DNA of 6,305 bases from Methanobacteriota archaeon (GCA_002724775.1 PBPR01000065.1:1-6305); one strand, 5' to 3'; shown: positions 1 to 6,157, numbered from the stretch's first letter. A program made the numbers and translations. The notes: generated by a model not told the origin, from the sequence alone.

Positions 1-537
1 AAAGAAGGCGATCCTGAACCGAAAGATGCTCTAAAAGCTGGCGTTTTCCCTCACGAAAGAGGTAATGTGAAAATCGAGCTTGCATGGACTATTGCGCCTC
101 TAATTTTAGTGTCTTGGTTAACTTTTCTATCATTGGCCCCGTTAAATTACATGTGGGACATTCCTGATACCGAAGATGCTGATGTAACAGTCGATGTGAC
201 TGCAGGATCATGGTACTGGGGATTTGAGTACGCGAACGGATACGAAAAGCCCGAAGAATTTACTAAATGCTCCGGCAGTATTAATTGTATAGAAGTTCCT
301 GCTAATAGTATCATACGGTTCAATGTTACTTCACTAGACGTTTTGCATGCTTTTTATTTACCTGATATGGGAATCAAACAAGATGCAGTACCTGGCCTGA
401 ATACTGCTACCTGGGTTGATACTAGTATGGTTTCAGCAAGGGATGAACCATATAGAATATACTGTACTGAATACTGTGGGAACAGTCACTCACAAATGCT
501 AGCTGAAATTTACGTTACAGAGGTAAACAGTGAATAG
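1..537 (+). CDS. coxB: Cytochrome c oxidase subunit II, 5'-truncated by window edge
   Basis: This is the electron-entry subunit of a heme-copper oxidase. It carries the binuclear CuA centre on the outer face of the membrane. The frame is open from base 1, so 178 residues are visible and the first membrane helix lies outside the window. Visible parts are the cytoplasmic loop, the second helix (IELAWTIAPLIL, with the Glu at 76-78 that lies at the K-channel mouth in known enzymes), then the cupredoxin domain. GSWYWGFEY is the aromatic electron-entry motif. All CuA ligands are present: His 346-348, Cys 463-465, Glu 469-471, Cys 475-477, His 487-489, Met 496-498. An extra Cys pair (268-270 and 286-288) lies in the cupredoxin domain and could form a disulfide. 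The stop overlaps the coxI start by 8 bases. The GTG at 67 is internal and not the true start. The family call is very secure. Confidence 0.96.
   Translation, partial: KEGDPEPKDALKAGVFPHERGNVKIELAWTIAPLILVSWLTFLSLAPLNYMWDIPDTEDADVTVDVTAGSWYWGFEYANGYEKPEEFTKCSGSINCIEVPANSIIRFNVTSLDVLHAFYLPDMGIKQDAVPGLNTATWVDTSMVSARDEPYRIYCTEYCGNSHSQMLAEIYVTEVNSE
520..524 (+). promoter_or_regulatory. Ribosome binding site for coxI (GAGGT)
   Basis: GAGGT lies five bases before the GTG at 530, inside the end of coxII. The same GAGGTAA string with the same five-base spacing precedes coxIV. It supports GTG 530 as the coxI start and translational coupling to coxII. Confidence 0.6.
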
Positions 538-1255
538 AATTAAGATTTTAGGAATAGGAATATTGCTAAGCATTATATTTGCTGTGACTGCAGTTCCAAC
601 TGGAGAAACAAATCCTGGCGGGATACAACCAAATATTAGCTCATTGGTTGAAGCAAACGGTTGCAGTTGTCACAATATTGGCGACGGAGATATGAATAAT
701 CCAAACTCTGCTGTTGTTCTAAACTTGACAATGCCAGAAAATTTCAGTGCTAGTGAGACTTATACTCTGACCCTTAATATTTCAGGCGGCCCTAACGATA
801 TTGCACCTATGGAAAATGGGCCTAATATGGGTGGTTTCATGCTTAAGGTTTCTGTTGGTACTCTAACACCCATTGATGACAATGTCTGGAAACCTGAAGG
901 AAGTAGCTATCTCACACACACTGGTGGTGATGAGGACTTGGGCCAAACTCCTGAACAAGACGGCAATAATTTAAGAGAATGGAGTTTTAATTGGACCGCG
1001 CCAGATAGCGATTCTATAGTTGCAGAATTCATGGTTTATGGAAATTCCGTTAACGGAAATGCTTACGAAGATAGTGGGGGAATGGGAAGCAGTGGTGACT
1101 ACTGGAATTCTGGAGTTTTCCTTCTTGCCGGTCAAAATGCTCAAATTGCTGACGGAAGTGATTATGGAGAGCTTTCAGGCCCCAAGAAAATAGTATATGG
1201 TTTTGGCATTGTTTTCATTACTTTAGCTGTTGTAGTTGTTGGATACAGAATGGTC
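530..1255 (+). other. Fused N-terminal domain of CoxI (choice-of-anchor V-like, CSCH motif)
   Basis: This is a protein-domain region within coxI, about residues 1-242. It has the architecture of a free-standing secreted protein: basic n-region plus hydrophobic stretch (6-22), a GCSCHN motif at 44-49, beta-strand-like segments with alternating hydrophobic residues, and a C-terminal membrane helix (221-240). The signatures ETYTLTLNISGG, GGFMLKVSVG, LTHT (128-131), FNWTAPD and the NGN...GDYW region resemble the 'choice-of-anchor V' / Reeler-like secreted domains, which often begin with a CxxCH-like motif. That resemblance is from memory and not searched. Five N-x-S/T sequons (N35, N65, N71, N83, N154) fit an external position. 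The extra helix places the domain on the same side as CuA, so a docking or electron-transfer role is possible but only inferred. Confidence 0.6.
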
Positions 1256-2863
1256 GATCAAGATGAGTCATTCGAAGAAGTAATGAAGAGCTACTGGAAG
1301 TGGATTTATCCGTGGCTTACAACAACTGACCACAAATACATCGGGACTCTTTACATTGTTACAGGTTTCGCTTGGTTCTTTATTGGAGGCATACTTGGAC
1401 TATTAATCAGATGGCAATTATTCGAACCTCGTGTTGACGGTGACTTCTTAACTTACCAAGAATATAATTCTACATTTACTATGCATGGAACAACCATGAT
1501 CTTCATGGCAGCTATGCCTATTATCTTTGGATTTGCTAATTATTTGATTCCTTTACAAATAGGTGCAAGAGATTTAGCATTCCCAAGACTGAATTCTTTC
1601 GGATATTGGCTACTACCTACTGGTGGTATCGTGTTGTATATGGGATACTTCACTGGAGGTGCTGGAGACGTAGGTTGGACCGGATACGCGCCTTATTCAT
1701 CAGGTGCGTCTGCAACAAGACCTGGAACTGATTTCTGGGTTGCTGGACAATTAATGCTAGGGGCTTCTTCAACACTAACTGCAGTTAATTTCCTAGTAAC
1801 TATGCTAAGAATGCGAGCTCCTGGCGTTTCCCTCATGAAAATGCCGTTATTTGCTTGGTCTATTCTAGTAACTGTGTTCCTGTTGTTATTATCTATTCCT
1901 GTATTCACTGTAGCTTTAATTTTACTGATGGCAGACCGTACCTTTGGAAGTCTATATTTCTCAGGACCTGACTCTGATCCCATACTGTGGCAACACTTAT
2001 TCTGGTACTTCGGACACCCAGAAGTTTACATTGTTATTTTACCTGCATTTGGAGTTCTATCTGAAATTATTTCTACTTTTTCAAGAAGGCCGATTTTTGG
2101 TTACACTTCAATGGTATATGCTATGGCTACGATTGGAATTATTTCATTTGTTGTTTACGGCCACCACATGTTCACTACGGGTGCAGACCCATTATTCCGT
2201 TTCATCGTAATGCTGACAACAATGCTAGTCGCCGTGCCCACAGGAATTAAAATTTTCAATTGGCTCGCTACCATGACTGGTGGATCTGTTGTATTAAACA
2301 CTCCAATGATGTTCTCACTTGGTACGATTATAACTTTTACAATAGGAGGAATTACTGGAATTATATTAGCTTCAATTCCTCTAGATATTGCATTCCACGA
2401 TACATACTTTGTTGTTGCTCACTTCCACTATGTTTTGATAGGCGGTACCATGTTTTCATTCATAGCTGGAGTTTACTATTGGTATCCTAAAATGACTGGC
2501 AAAATGATGAATGAAAAATTAGGAATTATACATTTCGCAACTACATTTATCACATTTAATGCTGCATTCTATCCTATGCACAATGTAGGAATATCTGGTA
2601 TGCCTAGAAGATATGCCACATACGATGCATCTTTAACTGAGCTAAACCAATTCATAAGTGTTTTCGCAATACTCTTCGGGTTGGCACAATTAATCTTTGT
2701 TTACAATGTATTTTACTCTTATAGAAATGGTAAAGAAGCTGGAGATAACCCGTGGAATGGTTGGTCCTTAGAATGGGCTACATCTTCTCCGCCTCCAGAA
2801 AATAGCTTCATAGAAATACCAACGTTGCTTGATGCTGAGGAGGAGGCTAAGAAAAGTGAGTGA
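530..2863 (+). CDS. coxA: Cytochrome c oxidase subunit I with N-terminal extracytoplasmic domain fusion
   Basis: This is the catalytic subunit, reducing O2 to water and pumping protons; 777 residues against roughly 520-560 for usual CoxI. Residues 6-22 form a signal peptide or anchor helix. Residues 23-220 are a secreted beta-rich domain with a C45-S-C-H48 motif. Residues 221-240 are an extra helix. The 12-helix oxidase core starts near 255. Heme a ligands are H319 and H633, heme a3 H631, CuB H496, H545 and H546, with Y500 the cross-linking Tyr of GHPEVY. D-channel residues D348, N337, N355 and E498 and K-channel K574 are present. R693 and R694 are the heme-propionate arginines. GHPEV marks the A1 subtype. 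The GTG start is supported by GAGGT five bases upstream and an 8-base overlap with coxII. ATG 1283 (M252) would give a conventional CoxI and is a possible second start. Function of the core is secure; the role of the extension is unknown. Confidence 0.96.
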   Translation: MNRIKILGIGILLSIIFAVTAVPTGETNPGGIQPNISSLVEANGCSCHNIGDGDMNNPNSAVVLNLTMPENFSASETYTLTLNISGGPNDIAPMENGPNMGGFMLKVSVGTLTPIDDNVWKPEGSSYLTHTGGDEDLGQTPEQDGNNLREWSFNWTAPDSDSIVAEFMVYGNSVNGNAYEDSGGMGSSGDYWNSGVFLLAGQNAQIADGSDYGELSGPKKIVYGFGIVFITLAVVVVGYRMVDQDESFEEVMKSYWKWIYPWLTTTDHKYIGTLYIVTGFAWFFIGGILGLLIRWQLFEPRVDGDFLTYQEYNSTFTMHGTTMIFMAAMPIIFGFANYLIPLQIGARDLAFPRLNSFGYWLLPTGGIVLYMGYFTGGAGDVGWTGYAPYSSGASATRPGTDFWVAGQLMLGASSTLTAVNFLVTMLRMRAPGVSLMKMPLFAWSILVTVFLLLLSIPVFTVALILLMADRTFGSLYFSGPDSDPILWQHLFWYFGHPEVYIVILPAFGVLSEIISTFSRRPIFGYTSMVYAMATIGIISFVVYGHHMFTTGADPLFRFIVMLTTMLVAVPTGIKIFNWLATMTGGSVVLNTPMMFSLGTIITFTIGGITGIILASIPLDIAFHDTYFVVAHFHYVLIGGTMFSFIAGVYYWYPKMTGKMMNEKLGIIHFATTFITFNAAFYPMHNVGISGMPRRYATYDASLTELNQFISVFAILFGLAQLIFVYNVFYSYRNGKEAGDNPWNGWSLEWATSSPPPENSFIEIPTLLDAEEEAKKSE
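2838..2846 (+). promoter_or_regulatory. Ribosome binding site for coxIII (AGGAGGAGG)
   Basis: A strong purine-rich Shine-Dalgarno tract lies inside the 3' end of coxI, ending nine bases before GTG 2856. It selects GTG 2856 over the upstream TTG 2829 and ATG 2832, which lie before or at the edge of the tract. Confidence 0.7.
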
Positions 2864-3800
2864 TGGTCACGATGAACACCATGCGCACATAGAAACTCCA
2901 GCCCCATTCTTATTCTGTGTTGCTACTGCTATAATGTTTATTGGATTAGTAATGGCTACGGCCGGTGGAGAAGATAAAACTGGAGATACTGGCTACTGGT
3001 TTGTATTCATTTTAGGTCTAATGGGAATCTTCACCTCTTTTTTCATGTGGGTTCAAGACTACTGGAACCTTGAAGGTGAAGAAGATGAACACATAGAAAC
3101 ATACCATGAATTCTGGGCGACTATCTCTACCCGTAAATTTGGAATGTGGATTTTCCTGTTAACTGAAGTAATGGTTTTCAGTACTTTATTGAGTGCATAC
3201 CTTAGATATCGTGCATCAATGCCTGACTATTCCCCTGACATTGACTGTGGACTATATTTTGAAGATTGCTGGGTACCTGCAGCAGATGTTATTCGAAGTC
3301 ACTTAATTTTCGGAGTTATTAACACATTTGCTCTTCTACTAAGCAGTTTGACTGTTGTTTTGGCTTTGTATGCTGCCAAAAATAATAACCCAAAAGCAGT
3401 TACCAGATATCTAACTGTAACTTTTGTTTTGGGTGCTTTATTCTTAGCTTTAAAATTATGGGAATGGAATGAAATGAGGCATTACAATTTCTGGGATGAA
3501 TCTCATAACGGATGTGATATTTTAGCAGGGCAAAGTATCGCTGACCATTGTATTGCGCCAAAATATGCTAATGGCTTCTGGCTAGACACTAGTATTGAGG
3601 GAAGTACATTTTACATTACCACCGGAATGCATGGAGCACACGTTTTCATCGGATTAATCGCACTGGGATATCTAATTGCAAAATCGAATAAAGATGGTTA
3701 CAACGAAGAAAACCATGAAACTATTGAATTATTCGGATTATATTGGCACTACGTAGATTTGGTATGGGTATTTGTATTCCCATTTTTCTATTTGTATTGA
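2856..3800 (+). CDS. coxC: Cytochrome c oxidase subunit III
   Basis: This is the structural seven-helix subunit that stabilises CoxI and supports sustained proton uptake. It has 314 residues when started at GTG 2856; this start follows AGGAGGAGG, gives an N-terminus (SDGHDEHHAH) like other CoxIII proteins, and overlaps the coxI stop by 8 bases. Helices are near residues 18-37, 47-68, 95-117, 148-172, 184-204, 250-275 and 290-312. Family signatures are FGMWIFLLTEVMVF with the conserved Glu E104, STFYITTGMHGAHVFIGL, and the C-terminal ELFGLYWHYVDLVWVFVFP. Two outer loops carry unusual insertions, each with a cysteine pair: C131/C138 between helices 3 and 4, and C220/C232 between helices 5 and 6. 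Both are predicted on the outer face, so disulfides are plausible. The His-rich N-terminal tail should be cytoplasmic. Confidence 0.95.
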   Translation: MSDGHDEHHAHIETPAPFLFCVATAIMFIGLVMATAGGEDKTGDTGYWFVFILGLMGIFTSFFMWVQDYWNLEGEEDEHIETYHEFWATISTRKFGMWIFLLTEVMVFSTLLSAYLRYRASMPDYSPDIDCGLYFEDCWVPAADVIRSHLIFGVINTFALLLSSLTVVLALYAAKNNNPKAVTRYLTVTFVLGALFLALKLWEWNEMRHYNFWDESHNGCDILAGQSIADHCIAPKYANGFWLDTSIEGSTFYITTGMHGAHVFIGLIALGYLIAKSNKDGYNEENHETIELFGLYWHYVDLVWVFVFPFFYLY

Positions 3801-3803
3801 GGT
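3799..3803 (+). promoter_or_regulatory. Ribosome binding site for coxIV (GAGGT)
   Basis: GAGGT begins within the coxIII TGA stop and lies five bases before ATG 3809, matching the coxI site in sequence and spacing. Confidence 0.6.
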
Positions 3804-3808
3804 AATAA

Positions 3809-4192
3809 ATGAGTGAAGAAACAAACAAAAATAACGCACATGACGAACACCATGACCACTCGTTCCCTAACTGGGTAACTTTTGGGCATACAGATGATCC
3901 CGTTGACGGATTTATCAAAATATTTGCATGGTTAGTATTTTGGACTATATTGGAAGTTTTAGCTATCGTTCAAGAATTTGATTCTTTTGCGCTTAATATG
4001 CTCATTTTATTTGGTATAGCTCTTATTAAATGTTGGTATATTTGTTCATTCTTTATGCACATGACTTGGGATCCACCACTTGTTTACCAGACTGCTGCAG
4101 TTCCTCTCTTTTTCCTAGCTGTTTTATTCTTAGCAGTAGGGCTAACTACTCCAGGTGCAGTCGATGATTTAGCTACTATTTGTGGATTCTAG
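3809..4192 (+). CDS. Cytochrome c oxidase subunit IV (prokaryotic, CtaF/CoxD-like)
   Basis: This is a small accessory subunit of prokaryotic aa3-type oxidases. It packs at the membrane periphery and contributes to assembly or stability rather than catalysis. It has 127 residues with three predicted helices (about 37-54, 60-83, 96-114). The family hallmark is the end of helix 2: a Lys (K74) followed by CWYICSFFMHM, matching the usual K-x-x-x-(V/I)-x-x-FFMHL pattern. The N-terminus is His/Asp-rich (AHDEHHDH, residues 10-17), much like the start of CoxIII. It begins 8 bases after coxIII with a clear GAGGT site. It is the last gene of the operon; its TAG stop shares CTAG with the convergent DoxX-like gene. 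No T-rich terminator follows. The family call rests on topology, the FFMHM motif and position after coxIII. Confidence 0.88.
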   Translation: MSEETNKNNAHDEHHDHSFPNWVTFGHTDDPVDGFIKIFAWLVFWTILEVLAIVQEFDSFALNMLILFGIALIKCWYICSFFMHMTWDPPLVYQTAAVPLFFLAVLFLAVGLTTPGAVDDLATICGF

Positions 4193-4632
4193 GAAGTATA
4201 GATAAATAATCCAAACATAGTTAGAATATAGTAAGGAACTAAGACTGCTGCTCCTTCATAATCCTTTGATACTCTTTGACCCAGCATAAGTATGGCTAGG
4301 GATGAAGCTGCTAAAATTAAACCCATAATTCCGTATGAATACTCATTGTAAAACAAAGCCATAATTGAACCAAAAATGGACAATAATCCAGACAGAACTT
4401 CAAAAATTGTTACTTGAATCAAGCCAAATGTTGAAAAATTAGCAAGAGGAGTTTTAGCAAACTTTCCAGTAATAAAATCTAATTCGCCTTCCCAATTAAA
4501 TATCTTATCAAATCCAGATTGTGCCATCACAATACCTAGGAAAACCGATATACTTGCACCGATTATACTAACATAACTAAATTCAATATCAAAAAAAATT
4601 AAATTATCTTCTCCAAAACCGAGTAGTGTCAT
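4189..4632 (-). CDS. DoxX-like four-helix membrane protein
   Basis: A small integral membrane protein of 147 residues with four predicted helices (about 20-38, 66-94, 100-119, 127-145). The segment QSGFDKIFNWEG after helix 1, the FEVLSGLLSIFG helix 2, and GQRVSKDYEGA before helix 4 resemble DoxX-family proteins, notably a subgroup I recall from Bacteroidota; this was not searched. DoxX and the related MauE proteins are often found beside thiol-redox proteins, and here the gene follows a SCO/thioredoxin gene by 40 bases on the same strand, so co-transcription and a redox or oxidase-assembly role are plausible but unproven. It contains no cysteine, so it is not itself a thiol oxidoreductase. 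The start is ATG 4632; no strong ribosome site is visible, and a weak TATA-like CATATA (within 4651-4660) could give a near-leaderless transcript. The stop overlaps coxIV. Confidence 0.78.
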   Translation of the reverse strand: MTLLGFGEDNLIFFDIEFSYVSIIGASISVFLGIVMAQSGFDKIFNWEGELDFITGKFAKTPLANFSTFGLIQVTIFEVLSGLLSIFGSIMALFYNEYSYGIMGLILAASSLAILMLGQRVSKDYEGAAVLVPYYILTMFGLFIYTS

Positions 4633-4672
4633 GTATGATTATGTGAAGAAGGGTATATGGCCTTAACTTATA

Positions 4673-6148
4673 CTAAAGCAAAAGAAGCTGAACATCGTGA
4701 TATACTGAAGCATAAGTCCATTCCAAACCTCTCCAAACTACTCTAAAATTTCCTTCTTTATCTATCAAATATAATTTATTGGAATGACTGACTCCGTAAT
4801 TTTTGATCTCTTTGTCAGATTCTTGTTCGAACTCGTAACCCAATAAATCCGAGATGATTGATAACATTTCATTATCTGAAATATGGTCCTGACGCCAATG
4901 ACCAAAATAATCTAGAACCTGAACTAATTGTTCAGAAACATTAATTGGAGATGAACGATTTTCAATTCTGTGTACTAAATCGTGATACGACTCGCGACCT
5001 ACAAATGAATCAACTACTTGAGGAGGTCCTGAAGACAAATTACCTTCTAACAAAACCCAGCTTGGATACCTTAATTCTAATCCAAAGGAAGACATCATCG
5101 TTCCATCCTCATCGTAGAGGTATGGCCATGAAACATTGTGTTCTGAAGCAAAAGTTTCAATTTTAGACATATTATCAATATTTCCACTTAATGAATATCC
5201 TCCTATCGATATTACATCTACTTGTTCAGAAAAGTTTGAGTGAAATTCTTTTAATGCTGGAATCTGTGCATTACAAACTGAACAATCGGTATGAAAAAAT
5301 TCAATTAATGTTAAATTATTGTTGTAATAATCTCTAGATTTATGGCTCTGATCGCCCGTTCCCTGTAAAGTCCAACTAGATGGAAATGTTTGCGAAAGAT
5401 ATGTGTCAATAGTCTGAAGGGTAAATTCTTCAGTTACTACTCCTCCAGCTTCATTAAATTGCTCTAATGCTAAAATTAAATCATACTCTAAACTTCCTTG
5501 ATCAAATGTAACGTTTAAGTTACTATAGTTAGGATCAACAATACAAACATCTTTACCAAAATAAGTATCATTTGAATCTTGCATAAATCCAGGATTACAA
5601 TGGCAACCATCATAGCCTTCCATGTAATGGCCATTGCCTGAACAAGCTTCTTCATCTATATCAACGTAAACTCTGTAATCTGCCCAGATAGATACCATAT
5701 CTCCAAAAGAATCGTTCGAAACTGAAGTTAAAAACCTCCAATCTGCTTTATTATTCTCTGCGAAAGAAGCTAATCTTTCAGGTGTATCTCGAACTGGATC
5801 AACTGTAATTGTAATAAACTCTACTGATTCGCCATAATCGTCTCCTAATTCCTCTGATAATTTTCTTAACTGATAAGTTAAAGCCGGACAGACGTCTGGA
5901 CAATAAGTATAGACAAATGAAACCACTACTACTTTGCCTTCATACAATGTCAAATTGACTGGAGCTCCAGTTTGGTCTACTAATGAAAAATCAGGGGCTT
6001 GACCTGAAGGACAAACTTCTTCAGAAACATCTTCACAATCCTCTCCCCAAAATTTTCCTGAATTTCCTGAATTAGTTAAAGCATCAAGACAACCTGTCGT
6101 TAATAACAACGAGCAAAGAATTGAAACCGAAATAAAATTTCTTAGCAT
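4673..6148 (-). CDS. SCO1/SenC-type copper chaperone lipoprotein with inserted EGF-like and thioredoxin-like domains
   Basis: A probable copper chaperone or thiol reductase for the CuA site of CoxII. It has 491 residues against about 200 for usual SCO. Residues 1-20 are a lipoprotein-type signal (LLLTTGC, Cys20). SCO signatures run from about 46 to 163: APDFSLVDQTG, then FVYTYCPDVCP with copper-binding C83 and C87, TVDPVRDTPERL, and WADYRVYVD. A Cys/His cluster follows (C169, C182, C184, C202), EGF-like in style. Next is a second redox domain (about 258-396) with DCSVC (C289, C292) and a YPS cis-Pro motif (P362). The SCO tail appears only at 449-469: YGVSHSNKLYLIDKEG, where H455 matches the third copper ligand of the DHS motif. 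The SCO fold thus seems interrupted by about 290 residues. Twelve N-x-S/T sequons fit external location. A TATA box and GGAG precede the ATG. Confidence 0.88.
   Translation of the reverse strand: MLRNFISVSILCSLLLTTGCLDALTNSGNSGKFWGEDCEDVSEEVCPSGQAPDFSLVDQTGAPVNLTLYEGKVVVVSFVYTYCPDVCPALTYQLRKLSEELGDDYGESVEFITITVDPVRDTPERLASFAENNKADWRFLTSVSNDSFGDMVSIWADYRVYVDIDEEACSGNGHYMEGYDGCHCNPGFMQDSNDTYFGKDVCIVDPNYSNLNVTFDQGSLEYDLILALEQFNEAGGVVTEEFTLQTIDTYLSQTFPSSWTLQGTGDQSHKSRDYYNNNLTLIEFFHTDCSVCNAQIPALKEFHSNFSEQVDVISIGGYSLSGNIDNMSKIETFASEHNVSWPYLYDEDGTMMSSFGLELRYPSWVLLEGNLSSGPPQVVDSFVGRESYHDLVHRIENRSSPINVSEQLVQVLDYFGHWRQDHISDNEMLSIISDLLGYEFEQESDKEIKNYGVSHSNKLYLIDKEGNFRVVWRGLEWTYASVYHDVQLLLL
4961..5377 (-). 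other. Thioredoxin/TlpA-like domain inserted in the SCO protein
   Basis: Residues about 258-396 form a thioredoxin-fold unit: strand LTLIEFFHTDC leading to the CSVC active site (C289, C292), helix AQIPALKEFHSNF, strand VDVISIGG, then FGLELRYPSWVLLEG with the cis-Pro after the usual FG...L pattern, and a C-terminal helix. Bacterial TlpA-type domains reduce SCO and CuA cysteines, so a covalently tethered reductase is a reasonable inference. Confidence 0.7.
5543..5644 (-). other. EGF-like Cys/His cluster inside the SCO protein
   Basis: Residues 169-202 hold C169, H174, C182, H183, C184 and C202, with the CHCNPGF string typical of the later half of EGF-like modules. The spacing lacks one pair of the canonical six-cysteine EGF domain. 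It lies exactly where the SCO fold breaks off. The role may be structural (two disulfides) or metal-binding; the sequence does not decide. Confidence 0.5.
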
Positions 6149-6157
6149 TGTATATTA

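Noticed and set aside
60..69. GAGGTAAT followed by GTG 67, looking like a ribosome site and start for coxII
   Set aside because: The frame is open to base 1 and the upstream residues (KEGDPEPKD... HERGN) match the CoxII loop before the second helix; starting at 67 would drop the first helix.
1693..1983. Open frame of 96 codons on the minus strand
   Set aside because: It lies wholly inside the conserved coxI core, has no family resemblance and no start signals; a shadow of coxI.
1944..2490. Two plus-strand open frames (1944-2210 and 2260-2490)
   Set aside because: Both are out-of-frame readings of conserved coxI helices, giving Leu-, Tyr- and Cys-rich nonsense peptides.
2829..2855. TTG 2829 or ATG 2832 as the coxIII start
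   Set aside because: They precede or abut the strong AGGAGGAGG tract, add an Arg-rich leader unlike CoxIII, and enlarge the overlap with coxI; GTG 2856 fits better.
2719..2907. Minus-strand open frame across the coxI/coxIII junction
   Set aside because: It overlaps well-supported coding on the other strand and shows no domain or ribosome site.
3721..3918. Minus-strand open frame across the coxIII/coxIV junction
   Set aside because: Antisense to the conserved C-terminus of CoxIII and N-terminus of CoxIV, with no recognisable features.
4591..4598. Run of eight A (T8 on the minus strand) as a terminator
   Set aside because: It lies near the start of the DoxX-like coding region, encoding Phe/Ile codons in a hydrophobic stretch; termination there would cut off the gene.
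4651..4660. TATA-like element before the DoxX-like gene
   Set aside because: CCATATACCC is a weak match and the 40-base spacing to the SCO gene fits co-transcription; too uncertain to list as a promoter.
4945..5166. Plus-strand open frame of 73 codons opposite the SCO gene
   Set aside because: It is antisense to the thioredoxin-like domain, which has clear motifs; the plus-strand peptide has none.
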